A stretch of DNA of 64,000 bases from Paracoccaceae bacterium (GCA_006226775.1 SBGD01000061.1:18875-82874), one strand, 5' to 3'. Shown: positions 48,056-58,374, numbered from the stretch's first letter. Notes: generated from the sequence alone by a model not told the origin. Program-made: numbers and translations.

Positions 48056-50728
48056 GTGCGCAATTTCATGAATACGCTCAACACCGGTCGGATCGCGGAG
48101 CTCTTTGCATCCCCCTTCACCACGACCCCCATCGCCACCATCCCCATGGGCGGGCCCGGCGACGACATCTGGACCGGCACCTTTGGCCATGACACCTATG
48201 GCGGCGGTCTCGGGGATGACCATCTGTCCGGCCTTGCCGGCAATGATTTTCTCTATGGAAATTCCGGCAATGACACGCTTCTGGGCGGCATCGGCAACGA
48301 CTACCTGAGCGGCTACAACGGCATGGACGTGATCCATGGCGATCCGGGCAACGATACGCTCACCGGCGGCGCGGGCGATGACCAGCTCCATGGCGGCGAC
48401 GGCAATGACCTGATCGACGGCGGCTCCGGCAATGACTGGATCTCCGGCGGGCGCGACAATGACGTGATCTTCGGCTCGTTCGGCAACGACACGATCTATG
48501 GCAACACCGGCAGCGACACCATCGGCGGCGGCGCCGGTGACGATTTCATCAGCGGCCACACCGGAAACGATCTTCTTAACGGCCACAGCGGCGACGACGA
48601 GATCCTCGGCGGGGGTGGGCAAGACTCGATTTACGGCAGCGCCGGCAATGACACCATCGACGCCGGCAGCCAGAACGACTTCGTCAACGGCGGCTTCGGC
48701 GATGACTCGGTCCTGGGCGGCTCGGGCAATGACGATCTGCGTGGCGGCACCGGCAACGATTATCTGGACGGTCAGGACGGCGACGATCGGCTGACAGGCG
48801 AAGATGGCGACGACGTGATCGGGGGTGGGCTCGGCGCAGACTGGATCTCCGGCGGACTCGACGATGACTTGATCTATGGCCACGATGGCAATGACACGAT
48901 CTACGGCAATTCCGGCCACGACTCGATCGAAGGCGGTATCGGCGACGATTACATCAGCGGGCATACCGGCAACGACACGCTCTGGGGCGACGACGGCAAT
49001 GACCAGATCCTGGGCGGCGACGGCAATGACACGATTACCGGCGACGGCGACCGTGACGGCGATGACGGCGAATACGGCAATGACACGATCAACGCGGGCA
49101 ATGGCGACGACTCGGTAAATGGCGGGCTGGGCGACGATTCCATTCTCGGCGGCGCGGGCGACGACTACCTGCGAGGCGAGAGCAACTGGTGGTTAAGCGG
49201 GCACGGCAAGGATACGATTGACGGCGGCAGCGGCAATGACACGCTGTTCGGAGGTTTCGACGACGACCACCTGAGCGGGGGCGACGGCGACGACGTTATC
49301 GACGGCGGCCCCGGGCAAGACCTGATTTTCGGCAACGACGGCAACGACACGCTCGACGGCGGGGCCCCGGGGAGCCCGCCGGCCTCTGATGGGGGCCAGG
49401 ACTACCTGAGCGGCGGTGCCGGCGACGATGACCTCTACAACGGTCCCAACGACAATTCCACATTGGTGGGCGGCTCCGGGGCAGACGAATTCTTCCTGAC
49501 AACACGTTTTGATGAATCCGTCGTGATCGCCGACTTCGATCCCGAAGAAGATCGGATATACCTGCGGCGTGACGGAAGGTTCTTCAACGATATGGTATCC
49601 ATGGAACAGGTTGGCGACGATGTCGTCATCGTGATCGACATTGGGATTGCTGTGGACCATGGCGGGATGAGCGTGGGTGAGAGGACCGTGGAGTGGAAGA
49701 CGTACACCGTGATCCTCGAAAACACCCGGATCGAGGATCTGCCGTCAGATGGCCTGTTCGGTTTCTATGGACACGACAGTGAAGGCGAGCAGGTTGTCTA
49801 CGTCGGCCCCGTGGACGAGTTCGTTGGCGGCGACGACAGTGACACCGTTTACGGCACCCTTGGTGACGACACGCTCCTGGGCGGCGGCGGCAATGATGAG
49901 ATCAGAGGCAGGCTTGGCGCGGACTGGATCGATGGCGGTGCCGGGGACGACACCCTGTTCGGCGGTGGGGATAACGACACGATCCATGGCGGTGACGGCA
50001 GAGACAGTATCGAGGTCGAAGGCGGCGATAACATGCTGTACGGTGGCCTCGGAGACGACATGATCACCAGCTCCTATGGCGATGATTTCATCAGCGGTGG
50101 CGAGGGACGCGATTCTATTCATGCCGGTTTTGGCAATGATACGGTACACGGCGACGCCGGGAACGACACGCTCGACGGCTACACTGGCTACGATTTTATA
50201 AGCGGCGGTGACGGCAACGATTCCATTGCCGGAGGTCGCAACGACGACACCATGATAGGCGGGCTTGGTGACGACTCGATCTATGGCGACCATGGCAATG
50301 ACCTGTTTTACGACGGTGCTGGCAACGACGTCGTGAACGGTGGTTCCGGCGACGATGATATGTATGTCGGCAACTACTCAAGCGACTATGTTCCCGAAGC
50401 GGAACGTGCGGATGATCACGACACGGTTTCTGGCTCGGTTGGCGCAGACGAGTTCTTCTTTTTCTTCTCTCATGACACCGTTACGGTCACCGACTTCGAC
50501 CCGACGGAAGATCTGCTGCATATGCAGGATGCATCCAGCCAGGGCTCTTTCTATATCGGCGACCCGATGGACCATGCCGAACAGGTGGGCGACGACGTGG
50601 TCTTTACGCTGGAATGGTACCATGAAGACGCGCCCGATGACATTTCGACCCAAACGATCATCCTGGAAGACGTGGTGCTTGCTGACCTGACCGAAGACAT
50701 CTTTGGTGATGCCTTCGTCGACTTTTAG
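48056..50728 (+). CDS. RTX calcium-binding protein 3 (two RTX modules fused)
   Basis: 890 residues from a GTG with ACAGGAGAC upstream (ATG at 48068 is an alternative). It contains a first beta-roll (about residues 35-465), a first tail-type domain (about 472-580: [41 protein letters not shown]), a second beta-roll (about 583-775) and a second tail (about 790-890: [36 protein letters not shown]). This reads as two complete RTX proteins joined head to tail. No enzyme domain is seen. Confidence 0.85.
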   Translation: MRNFMNTLNTGRIAELFASPFTTTPIATIPMGGPGDDIWTGTFGHDTYGGGLGDDHLSGLAGNDFLYGNSGNDTLLGGIGNDYLSGYNGMDVIHGDPGNDTLTGGAGDDQLHGGDGNDLIDGGSGNDWISGGRDNDVIFGSFGNDTIYGNTGSDTIGGGAGDDFISGHTGNDLLNGHSGDDEILGGGGQDSIYGSAGNDTIDAGSQNDFVNGGFGDDSVLGGSGNDDLRGGTGNDYLDGQDGDDRLTGEDGDDVIGGGLGADWISGGLDDDLIYGHDGNDTIYGNSGHDSIEGGIGDDYISGHTGNDTLWGDDGNDQILGGDGNDTITGDGDRDGDDGEYGNDTINAGNGDDSVNGGLGDDSILGGAGDDYLRGESNWWLSGHGKDTIDGGSGNDTLFGGFDDDHLSGGDGDDVIDGGPGQDLIFGNDGNDTLDGGAPGSPPASDGGQDYLSGGAGDDDLYNGPNDNSTLVGGSGADEFFLTTRFDESVVIADFDPEEDRIYLRRDGRFFNDMVSMEQVGDDVVIVIDIGIAVDHGGMSVGERTVEWKTYTVILENTRIEDLPSDGLFGFYGHDSEGEQVVYVGPVDEFVGGDDSDTVYGTLGDDTLLGGGGNDEIRGRLGADWIDGGAGDDTLFGGGDNDTIHGGDGRDSIEVEGGDNMLYGGLGDDMITSSYGDDFISGGEGRDSIHAGFGNDTVHGDAGNDTLDGYTGYDFISGGDGNDSIAGGRNDDTMIGGLGDDSIYGDHGNDLFYDGAGNDVVNGGSGDDDMYVGNYSSDYVPEAERADDHDTVSGSVGADEFFFFFSHDTVTVTDFDPTEDLLHMQDASSQGSFYIGDPMDHAEQVGDDVVFTLEWYHEDAPDDISTQTIILEDVVLADLTEDIFGDAFVDF

Positions 50729-50776
50729 ACAAGGCGTCCAGACCCCGATGCCAGATCCTTCGAAAGGAAAACACCC

Positions 50777-52363
50777 ATGCGCGATTTCACACGGTCGTTT
50801 TACGCCGGTCTTGCCAAAGACCCCTTCCCGATTCCCATCGAAGGCAGCGATGCCTGGTTCGCGCCCTCGGCCCGCTACCCCATGGGCGGCCCCGGCAACG
50901 ACATCTGGACCGGCACCTCGGGCCCTGACACCTATGGCGGCGGTCTGGGCAACGATCACCTCTCGGGGCTTGCCGGCAATGACCATCTCTACGGCAATTC
51001 CGGCCATGACACGCTTCTGGGCGGTGACGGCAATGACTACCTGAGCGGTTACATCGGCAATGACGAGATCCATGGCGATGCCGGCGACGATACCCTTCTG
51101 GGCGACCGCGGGGCCGATCTGCTCTATGGCGGCATCGGCCACGACTGGCTGTCCGGCGGTCACGACAATGACTGGCTGTCCGGCGGTGCCGACAATGACT
51201 CGCTCTACGGAAATTCCGGCCATGACACCCTCTGGGGCGGTGAGGGCCGCGATTCCCTGAGCGGCTACACCGGCAATGACGAGATCCACGGCGAGGACGG
51301 TGACGATACCCTGGAAGGCAGCGACGGCGACGATGTCCTGCAGGGCGGTGCCGGAAAGGACTGGATCTCCGGCGGGCGCGACAATGACGAGATCTTCGGC
51401 GGCGCCGACGATGACACGATCTACGGCAACTCCGGTGACGACACGCTCTGGGGCGGCGAGGGCAACGATTTCCTGAGCGGTTATACCGGCACGGATTGGA
51501 TCGATGCCGGTGCCGGGGATGATACCGTGAATGGCGACTTAGGCGATGACACGATCTACGGCGGCGACGGCGACGACTCCATTTTGGGATGGTTTGGCGA
51601 CGACATGTTGTACGGCGGTGACGGCAATGACACCATCAAGGGCGGCGGAGGCGTTACTGAGATCTACTATGGCAATGATTTCATCAGCGGCGGTGACGGC
51701 GATGATCAATTGTTTGGGATGAGTGGCGACGACGAGTTCCTGGGCGAAAACGGCAATGATACGCTGTACGGCTTCCATGGCAACGACACGCTCGACGGCG
51801 GCACTGGCGACGATTACCTCCGCGGTTCTCGTGGGCACGACTCCCTTATCGGCGGGGACGGAAACGACGAGCTCTTGGGCGGAGAAGGCGACGACTCGTT
51901 ATTTGGTGGCAGCGGCAATGACACCTTGCGAGACGATGAGGGGGGGCTACGTGGCCGTGACGAGAGCGGCAACGACTTCATGAGCGGAGGCGACGGCGAT
52001 GATACCTTCATTATCGGCGAACTTGGTGCCTTCTTTAAATTCGAAAATTACGTGCCCAATACCGACCGCCAGGATACGCTTTCTGGCGGGACCGGCGCGG
52101 ATGAGTTCCACTTTCACTTCACCAGCGGCACCCATACGATCACCGACTTCGATCCCGACGAAGATCAGGTGTATTTCGAGGCCGGAAAGTACACGGACTT
52201 TGTCGGCAACCCGTTCGACAATGCCCAACAGGTTGGCGACGACGTCGTGATCACCGTCGAATGGTTCGCTGAGAAAGAGCCCGACGAGCTCTACATCCAG
52301 ACCATCATCCTGGAAAACCAGACGCTCACCGACCTGACCGAGGATCTTTTCGTCGTTGTGTAG
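50777..52363 (+). CDS. RTX calcium-binding protein 4
   Basis: 528 residues. The N-terminal tag MRDFTRSFYAGLAKDPFPIPI is nearly the same as in protein 5. A beta-roll (about residues 45-410) is arranged in regular eight-nonapeptide blocks starting LYGNSGHDT and IYGNSGDDT. The tail has GADEFHFHFTSGTHTITDFDPDEDQVYF and VGDDVVITVEWFAEKEPDELYIQTIILENQ. Its downstream flank contains a stranded piece of pyrH, showing it arose by tandem duplication with protein 5. Confidence 0.85.
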   Translation: MRDFTRSFYAGLAKDPFPIPIEGSDAWFAPSARYPMGGPGNDIWTGTSGPDTYGGGLGNDHLSGLAGNDHLYGNSGHDTLLGGDGNDYLSGYIGNDEIHGDAGDDTLLGDRGADLLYGGIGHDWLSGGHDNDWLSGGADNDSLYGNSGHDTLWGGEGRDSLSGYTGNDEIHGEDGDDTLEGSDGDDVLQGGAGKDWISGGRDNDEIFGGADDDTIYGNSGDDTLWGGEGNDFLSGYTGTDWIDAGAGDDTVNGDLGDDTIYGGDGDDSILGWFGDDMLYGGDGNDTIKGGGGVTEIYYGNDFISGGDGDDQLFGMSGDDEFLGENGNDTLYGFHGNDTLDGGTGDDYLRGSRGHDSLIGGDGNDELLGGEGDDSLFGGSGNDTLRDDEGGLRGRDESGNDFMSGGDGDDTFIIGELGAFFKFENYVPNTDRQDTLSGGTGADEFHFHFTSGTHTITDFDPDEDQVYFEAGKYTDFVGNPFDNAQQVGDDVVITVEWFAEKEPDELYIQTIILENQTLTDLTEDLFVVV

Positions 52364-52380
52364 GCCGGGCATCGAAGGGC

Positions 52381-52399
52381 GGGGCCGGTGTCCGGCCCC
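52381..52399. terminator. Terminator hairpin after RTX protein 4
   Basis: GGGGCCGG (52381-52388) pairs with CCGGCCCC (52392-52399). Duplicated copy of the hairpin at 54314-54332. Confidence 0.6.
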
Positions 52400-52409
52400 C
52401 TGCCCGCCC

Positions 52410-52497
52410 TCAGCCGCCGACCTTGGTGTACGTCCCCTGCCCGGCCGGGATGCCGTGGAAGCCGCCGGGCTCGTCCAGAGAAAAGACGATGATCGGC
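52410..52497 (-). pseudogene. Duplicated 3' fragment of pyrH (about 28 codons plus stop)
   Basis: On the minus strand this reads [20 protein letters not shown] then [12 protein letters not shown]. The C-terminus of intact UMP kinase (54342 onward) reads the same except for a few residues. Identity with the intact copy ends abruptly at 52497 (54429 in the intact copy). The frame is uninterrupted but has no start and no 5' part. The 203 bp from 52498 to 52700 holds no gene, and only its last 50 bp matches the flank of RTX protein 4. Confidence 0.88.
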
Positions 52498-52700
52498 GCT
52501 CCTGGCGGCATCGATCGGCAGGGCCGGTTTTGGGGCCACATATCCGAAATCGAATGTGTGCGACCGGATGCCTCATTGATGCCCGGCCATGGGTTTGTTC
52601 ACTGTAACGCAGGAGCGGCGCTTGTCTTGCCCCTGCCTCCGACATCGGAAGGACAACGCGTCCGGAGCCAGATGCCGGTTCCTTCAACAGGAGAACACCC

Positions 52701-54296
52701 ATGCGCGATTTCACGCTTTCGTTTCTCGCCGGTCTTGCCAATGACCCCTTCGCCATCCCGATCGGCACAATTGCAGGCGGCAGCGATGCCCGGGTCGCCC
52801 CTTCGCCCCTCTACCCCATGGGCGGCCCCGGCAACGACATCTGGACCGGCACGGTGGGCGAAGACACCTATGGCGGCGGTCTCGGCAACGACAGCCTGAG
52901 CGGGCTGGCCGGCAATGACTTCCTCTATGGCAATTCCGGCCATGACACGCTTTTGGGCGGCGACGGGAATGATTACCTGAGCGGTTTCGTCGGCAATGAC
53001 GAGATCCATGGCGATGCGGGCGACGATACCCTCCTGGGTGACCGCGGGACCGACCTGCTTTATGGCGGCATCGGCAACGACTGGCTTTCCGGCGGACTTC
53101 ACGATGACCGGCTCTTTGGCGCGCTGGGCGATGACTCGCTCTACGGCAATTCCGGCAACGACACGCTCTGGGGCGGTGAGGGCCACGATTCCCTGAGCGG
53201 TTATACCGGCGCGGACGAGATCCACGGCGAGGACGGTGACGATACGCTTGAAGGCAGCGATGGCGACGATGTCCTGCAGGGCGACGCCGGCAGCGACTGG
53301 CTCTCTGGCGGGCGCGACAATGACGAGATCTTCGGCGGCGCCGACAATGACTCCGTTTACGGCAACTCCGGCGATGACACGCTCTGGGGCGGCGCGGGCA
53401 ACGACTACCTGAGCGGCTACACCGGCGCGGACTGGATCGATGGCGGCGCCGGGGATGATACCGTGCATGGCGGCTTCGGCGATGACACGGTCTACGGCGG
53501 TGACGGCGACGACGAGATCCTGGGCTGGTTGGGCGACGACATGTTGTACGGCGGTGACGGCAATGACTACATCTACGGCGGCGGAGGAATGTGGCCAGGC
53601 AATTATGGCAACGATTTCATCAGCGGCGGTGACGGCGATGATTTTTTGTTTGGGAGAAGGGGCGACGACGAAATCCTGGGCGACAACGGCAATGACCGTC
53701 TGGACGGCAACAGAGGCAACGACACGCTCGACGGCGGCACTGGGAATGATACCATCGAAGGTGGTGATGGGGACGACTACGTTCTCGGCGGGGACGGTGA
53801 CGACCTGATCTTGGGCGGAGGTGACGCCGACTCGCTTTATGGTGGAAGCGGCAATGATACGCTGCGCGACTATGAGAGCGGTCTGGATGGCGTTGACCAG
53901 AGCGGCAACGACTTCATGAGCGGAGGTGAGGGCGATGACACATTCATTATCGGCAATTTTCAGGCCTTCTATCGCGTCGCATATTACGTCCCCAATACCG
54001 GCCAGGATACGCTTTCAGGCGGGACCGGCGCGGATGAGTTCCACTTTCATTTCACCAACGGCACCCATACGATTACCGACTTCGACCCTGGGGAAGATCA
54101 GGTGTATTTTGATCCCGGGGAGTTCACGGACTATGTCGGCGACCCGTTCGACAGTGCCGAACAGGTTGGCGACGACGTCGTAATCACCGTCGAATGGTTC
54201 GCTGAGGCAGAGCCCGACGAGATCTACATCCAGACAATCATCCTGGAAAACCAGATGCTCACCGACCTGACCGACGATCTCTTCATCATGACATAG
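52701..54296 (+). CDS. RTX calcium-binding protein 5
   Basis: 531 residues. N-terminal tag MRDFTLSFLAGLANDPFAIPI, beta-roll (about residues 50-420) and a tail almost identical to protein 4 (GADEFHFHFTNGTHTITDFDPGEDQVYF, VGDDVVITVEWFAEAEPDEIYIQTIILENQ). AACAGGAGAACACCC precedes the ATG, as for protein 4. It lies convergent to and 45 bp from intact pyrH, so it occupies the ancestral position next to pyrH. Confidence 0.85.
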   Translation: MRDFTLSFLAGLANDPFAIPIGTIAGGSDARVAPSPLYPMGGPGNDIWTGTVGEDTYGGGLGNDSLSGLAGNDFLYGNSGHDTLLGGDGNDYLSGFVGNDEIHGDAGDDTLLGDRGTDLLYGGIGNDWLSGGLHDDRLFGALGDDSLYGNSGNDTLWGGEGHDSLSGYTGADEIHGEDGDDTLEGSDGDDVLQGDAGSDWLSGGRDNDEIFGGADNDSVYGNSGDDTLWGGAGNDYLSGYTGADWIDGGAGDDTVHGGFGDDTVYGGDGDDEILGWLGDDMLYGGDGNDYIYGGGGMWPGNYGNDFISGGDGDDFLFGRRGDDEILGDNGNDRLDGNRGNDTLDGGTGNDTIEGGDGDDYVLGGDGDDLILGGGDADSLYGGSGNDTLRDYESGLDGVDQSGNDFMSGGEGDDTFIIGNFQAFYRVAYYVPNTGQDTLSGGTGADEFHFHFTNGTHTITDFDPGEDQVYFDPGEFTDYVGDPFDSAEQVGDDVVITVEWFAEAEPDEIYIQTIILENQMLTDLTDDLFIMT

Positions 54297-54313
54297 GCCG
54301 AGCATCGTTGGGC

Positions 54314-54332
54314 GGGGCCGGTGTCCGGCCCC
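54314..54332. terminator. Terminator hairpin between RTX protein 5 and pyrH
   Basis: GGGGCCGG (54314-54321) pairs with CCGGCCCC (54325-54332) between two convergent genes. Confidence 0.6.
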
Positions 54333-54341
54333 CTTCCCGCC

Positions 54342-55085
54342 TCAGCCACCGACCTTGGTGTACGTCCCCTGTCCGGCGAGGATCCCGCGGAAGCCGCCGG
54401 GTTCGTCCAGTGAAAAGACGATGATCGGCAGGTTGTTGTCGCGCGCCAGCGCAATCGCCGAGGCATCCATGACGCCAAGGTATTTCTGCAGCACCTCGTC
54501 GTAGCTCACCGTCTCATAGCGCTTGGCATCGGCGTGTTTCACCGGGTCCTTGTCATAGACGCCGTCGACCTTGGTGCCCTTGAAGATCGCCTCGCAGGAC
54601 ATCTCGTTGGCGCGCAGCGTCGCGGCGGTGTCGGTGGTGAAATAGGGGTTGCCGGTGCCCGCGGCAAAGATCACCACCCGCTTCTTCTCGAGGTGGCGCA
54701 CCGCGCGGCGGCGGATGTAGGGCTCGCAGACCTGGTCCATCGGGATGGCGCTGATCACGCGGGTGAAAACCCCCAGGCCTTCCAGCGCCGATTGCATCGC
54801 CAGCGCGTTCATCACCGTGGCCAGCATTCCCATGTAGTCGGCGGTGGTCCGCTCCATCCCCTGGGCCGAGCCTTGCAGCCCGCGGAAGATATTGCCGCCG
54901 CCGATCACCATGCAGATCTCGACGCCGAGGTCATGCACCGATTTGACCTCTTCGGCGATGCGCTGGACGGTCGGCGGATGCAGGCCATAGCCCTGGTCGC
55001 CCATCAGCGCCTCGCCCGAGATCTTGAGCAGGACCCGCTTGTACTTGGTCTGCGGGGCGTCTTTCGTCGGGGCGGCGTCGGGCAT
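54342..55085 (-). CDS. pyrH: UMP kinase
   Basis: 247 residues. Makes UDP from UMP. N-terminal [19 protein letters not shown], the loop [10 protein letters not shown] and the C-terminal [21 protein letters not shown] are diagnostic of bacterial PyrH. In most relatives it stands beside frr or tsf; here it is alone on the minus strand, 9 kb upstream of rpsB and 54 kb from frr. A second copy of its last 28 codons lies at 52410-52497. Confidence 0.97.
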   Translation of the reverse strand: MPDAAPTKDAPQTKYKRVLLKISGEALMGDQGYGLHPPTVQRIAEEVKSVHDLGVEICMVIGGGNIFRGLQGSAQGMERTTADYMGMLATVMNALAMQSALEGLGVFTRVISAIPMDQVCEPYIRRRAVRHLEKKRVVIFAAGTGNPYFTTDTAATLRANEMSCEAIFKGTKVDGVYDKDPVKHADAKRYETVSYDEVLQKYLGVMDASAIALARDNNLPIIVFSLDEPGGFRGILAGQGTYTKVGG

Positions 55086-55200
55086 GGTGTACTCCGGGAA
55101 TGCGAGGGCTTAGGTTGGCGGCAAAATGGGGGAAAACGCGAGGCAGTTCAATGCGCCATTCCGGGCAAGACCGGATCATTGCGGGCCAGGGGGACAAAGC

Positions 55201-56112
55201 GTGACACCGCTGATCGAAACCCTGATCGAAATGCTTTCGCCGGAGCGCCCGGTGCTGATCGCCGGGCCTACCGCCAGCGGCAAGTCGGCGCTGGCGCTGG
55301 CGATTGCCGAGGCGCAGGGCGGGGTGATCGTGAATGCCGACGCGATCCAGGTCTTTGCCAACTGGCAGGTGCTGACCGCCCGACCCGATGCGGCCGAGCT
55401 TGCCCGCGCGCGCCATGCGCTTTACGGCCATGTCGCCTGGGACGCGGCCTATTCCGTCGGCCATTGGCTGCGCGAGGTGGCGCCGCTGCTGCAAGGCCCC
55501 CTGCGGCCCATCATCATCGGCGGCACCGGGCTTTATTTCGCTGCCCTGACCGAGGGGCTGGCCGAGATCCCCGCCACCCCGAAGGCGATCCGCGCCGAAG
55601 CCGACCGGCTGCGACTGGATGCCGGGCATGAAGCGTTTTTCCCGGAGATCGACGCCGAGACGCTCTCGCGCCTCGACCGCGCCAACCCGATGCGGGTGCA
55701 GCGCGCCTGGGAGGTGCAGCGCGCCACCGGCCGCGGCCTTGCCGCCTGGCAGGCGGCGACCCCGCCGCCGCTGCTGCCGCGGGCCGGGGCCCATGCCCTG
55801 CGCGTCGATGCGGCGCGCGACTGGCTCAACGCCCGCATTGCCCGGCGTTTCGATGCGATGCTCGAGCGTGGCGCTTTGGCCGAGGCCGAGGACAACCTGC
55901 CCCGCTGGGATCCGGCGCTGCCCAGTTTCAAAGCGATCGGCGCGCCCGAACTGATCCGCCATCTGCGCGGCGAGATCCCGCTGGACGAGGCCCGCGAGCG
56001 GGCCACCATCGCCACCTGCCGCTTTGCCAAACGCCAGCGCACATGGTTGCGCGCCCGCATGAGCACCTGGCACGGGGTCGATGCGCAGAGCCTTGCCGGG
56101 GCCCGGAGTTGA
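55201..56112 (+). CDS. miaA: tRNA dimethylallyltransferase
   Basis: About 303 residues from a GTG with GGGGGACA upstream (ATG at 55231 possible). It adds the isopentenyl group to A37 of tRNAs reading UNN codons. The P-loop is [37 protein letters not shown] and [17 protein letters not shown] are family motifs. The substrate DMAPP comes from the MEP pathway (dxr in this window). Divergent from pyrH. Confidence 0.95.
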   Translation: MTPLIETLIEMLSPERPVLIAGPTASGKSALALAIAEAQGGVIVNADAIQVFANWQVLTARPDAAELARARHALYGHVAWDAAYSVGHWLREVAPLLQGPLRPIIIGGTGLYFAALTEGLAEIPATPKAIRAEADRLRLDAGHEAFFPEIDAETLSRLDRANPMRVQRAWEVQRATGRGLAAWQAATPPPLLPRAGAHALRVDAARDWLNARIARRFDAMLERGALAEAEDNLPRWDPALPSFKAIGAPELIRHLRGEIPLDEARERATIATCRFAKRQRTWLRARMSTWHGVDAQSLAGARS

Positions 56113-56218
56113 CGCTTGCCTTTGCCGCGGGCCTGCGGCACTGACAGGGCATGGAGGGGCGACCGCCCCGCCGTTTGCGGGCGGATCCGGGCGGCCCCAC
56201 GACCGGGATCGGAGTGAC

Positions 56219-57136
56219 GTGACACTGCAACAGTCGAACTACATGGCGATTGCCGATGCTTCGCGGAACCTGCCCCTGCGGGTGATGACGCTTGTCCAGA
56301 TGGCGCCGCTGGGATCCTGGCAGGCCAGCCTGCCGCATTCGCGGCCCGAGCACCTGTTCATCTGGATCACCCGCGGCCAGGGCCGCGCCACGATCCGCGG
56401 GCTGCGCCGCGGCATCGGCACCAACAACGTGCTCTACCTGCCGCCAGGCACGCAATATTCGCTGGAAATCGGCACGCAGTGCTTCGGCCAGGTCCTGCTG
56501 CTCGAGGATGGCGACCACCGGCTCTTGCCAGGCAGCGCCCAGCACCTGCGCATCCGCGACGTGGTGGCGCAGGGCGAGCTGAGCAGCATCGTCGAGATGA
56601 TCCAGCGCGAACAGGCCCAGACCCGCCCGCTCCAGGCCGAGGCGCTGGTGGCCAAGTTCAACCTCGCCGCGGTCTGGCTGCGCCGCCAGATGCTGGTCAT
56701 GCTGGAAGAAGGCGACCGGGTCTCGCCGGCGCTGCAAGGGCGCGAGACCGCGGGCCAGAGGCTCTGCCGGCGGTTCGCCGATCTGCTGGAACAGGAATTC
56801 CGCAGCGGACGGTCGATGGCGGAATACGCCGAGATGCTGGACGTGACGCCGACCCACCTGACAAGGGTCTGCCGCGACAACGCCGGGATCACCGCCGCCG
56901 ACCTGATCACCCAGCGGGTGCTGCACGAGGCGCGGCAATTGCTGGTGCTGCCCCATCCGCCGGTGCAGAACGTGGCCAGCCACCTGGGGTTCGGCTCGGC
57001 GGCCTATTTCACCCGCTTCATCCAGAACCACACCGGCCAGACGCCCTCGGCCCTGCGCCGCGGCGCAAAAGGCGATGGCAAGCCGCGGGTGCAGCCCGGC
57101 CCCACGCCGCAGTTCCGCCATCGCAGCGGTCTCTGA
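56219..57136 (+). CDS. AraC-family transcriptional regulator
   Basis: About 305 residues from a GTG at 56219 (ATG 56243 is an alternative). N-terminal cupin-like ligand region (RPEHLFIWITRGQGRATIRG, NNVLYLPPGTQYSLEIG). The C-terminal AraC DNA-binding domain has both helix-turn-helix units: MAEYAEMLDVTPTHLTRVCRD and QNVASHLGFGSAAYFTRFIQNHTGQTPSALRR. The target and ligand are unknown. It is followed closely by thpR. Confidence 0.88.
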   Translation: MTLQQSNYMAIADASRNLPLRVMTLVQMAPLGSWQASLPHSRPEHLFIWITRGQGRATIRGLRRGIGTNNVLYLPPGTQYSLEIGTQCFGQVLLLEDGDHRLLPGSAQHLRIRDVVAQGELSSIVEMIQREQAQTRPLQAEALVAKFNLAAVWLRRQMLVMLEEGDRVSPALQGRETAGQRLCRRFADLLEQEFRSGRSMAEYAEMLDVTPTHLTRVCRDNAGITAADLITQRVLHEARQLLVLPHPPVQNVASHLGFGSAAYFTRFIQNHTGQTPSALRRGAKGDGKPRVQPGPTPQFRHRSGL

Positions 57137-57149
57137 GACACAAGGATTC

Positions 57150-57710
57150 ATGAGGGTTTTCATCGCCTTGCCGCTTCCTGTTGAGGTACAGGATCACCTT
57201 GCCGCGCTGCAGGAGGGCCTGACGGTCGGCCGCCCGGTGGAGATGGAGCAGATGCACATCACCCTGGCCTTCCTGGCCGATGTGGCCGCCCAGCCGCTGT
57301 CGGATCTCAACGACGCGCTGGAGGAGATCCGCGCCTATCCCTTCGAGATCGGCTTTTGCGGCCTCGACGTCTTTGGCGGCGACAAGCCGCGTCTGCTGGC
57401 GGAAATGGTGCGCCCTTCGCCGGAACTCGATCACCTGCACCGCGCGGTCGCATCGGCGGCGCGCAGCGCCGGGCTGGACGTGCGCCGCCAGCGGTTTCGC
57501 CCGCATGTCACGCTGTTTCGCTTCGGCGCCCGGCCCCCGGCGCATCTGCCGCAGGCACTTCAGCGCTTTCTGAGCGCCAAGGCCGCCCTGCCGGTGCCCG
57601 CCTTCGTGGCCGACCGGATGGTGCTGGTGAAATCGACGCTGGGCGGCACCGCACCGGTCTATGACCAGCTTGCCGAATATCCCTTTCACCCGATCCCGTC
57701 CGACGACTGA
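57150..57710 (+). CDS. thpR: RNA 2',3'-cyclic phosphodiesterase (2'-5' RNA ligase family)
   Basis: 186 residues. The two HxT catalytic motifs are MHITLAF near residue 37 and PHVTLFRF near residue 117, as in the 2H phosphoesterase superfamily. Begins MRVFIALPLP with CAAGGA upstream. It acts on RNA ends; the physiological substrate is not settled in bacteria. Confidence 0.92.
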   Translation: MRVFIALPLPVEVQDHLAALQEGLTVGRPVEMEQMHITLAFLADVAAQPLSDLNDALEEIRAYPFEIGFCGLDVFGGDKPRLLAEMVRPSPELDHLHRAVASAARSAGLDVRRQRFRPHVTLFRFGARPPAHLPQALQRFLSAKAALPVPAFVADRMVLVKSTLGGTAPVYDQLAEYPFHPIPSDD

Positions 57711-57721
57711 CACGGGCGCCC

Positions 57722-57759
57722 GATCCATCAATGGATCGGTCCCGATCTGTCAACAGATC
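57722..57759. repeat. Double-palindrome repeat element, copy B
   Basis: GATCCATCAATGGATC (57722-57737), GGTCCC, GATCTGTCAACAGATC (57744-57759). Same spacing and orientation as copy A, with compensating changes that keep each palindrome. It stands between convergent thpR and the transglycosylase gene. Confidence 0.8.
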
Positions 57760-57780
57760 GGCCCCCGGCAAAGACGCGCC

Positions 57781-58374
57781 TCAGCCGCCCCAGATCACCT
57801 TCACGTAATTCTTGGTTTCCTTGTAGGGCGGCACGCCGCCGTATTTCTGCACCGCGCCGGGCCCGGCGTTATAGGCCGCAAGCGCCAGCCGCCAGGACCC
57901 GAAGGTGACATATTGCTGCTTGAGATAGCGCGCCCCGCCTTCCAGGTTCTGCCTGGGATCCTTGCGATCCACCCCCAGTCTGCGCGCCGTCGCCGGCATC
58001 AACTGGGCCAGCCCGAAGGCGCCCTTGTGGCTTTCGGCGGTCGGGTTCCAGCCGCTTTCCTGCTGCACCAGCCGCAGGAAGAGATCCTCGGGCACGCCGT
58101 GGCGCCGCGCGGCTTCGCGCGCCATGCCGGAATAGACGCCCTTGTACTTGCCGGTATAGCGTTGCGACGGCGCCTGATCGTCCCATTTCGTCGGCGTCAC
58201 CACCTTGGGCGGCTGCAGGCGCACCGAATTCTTGTATTGCTGCGCCGCGCGCCGGTCGAGAACGCCGGTCTTGGACTTGAACAGAAGCACCCGCCCCTTG
58301 GTCGATACCGTCTCGGCCCCCGCGCCCAGCGGCAAAAGGGCCGCAACAAGACCCACGCTCAGTAACTTGCGCAT
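57781..58374 (-). CDS. Lytic transglycosylase (SLT domain)
   Basis: 197 residues. A signal peptide ([20 protein letters not shown]) is followed by an SLT/LT domain with the catalytic Glu in [33 protein letters not shown], then [24 protein letters not shown]. It cleaves peptidoglycan in the periplasm. The ATG at 58374 has GAGGGCA upstream; a GTG at 58389 would add five residues. Compact relative to full-length Slt70, like MltC/EmtA-type or conjugation-type enzymes. Confidence 0.9.
   Translation of the reverse strand: MRKLLSVGLVAALLPLGAGAETVSTKGRVLLFKSKTGVLDRRAAQQYKNSVRLQPPKVVTPTKWDDQAPSQRYTGKYKGVYSGMAREAARRHGVPEDLFLRLVQQESGWNPTAESHKGAFGLAQLMPATARRLGVDRKDPRQNLEGGARYLKQQYVTFGSWRLALAAYNAGPGAVQKYGGVPPYKETKNYVKVIWGG

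Noticed and set aside
45600..54000. Regularly spaced short DNA repeats resembling a CRISPR array
   Set aside because: They encode in-frame RTX nonapeptides. The repeats vary at third positions and there are no conserved palindromic repeats with unique spacers, nor cas genes.
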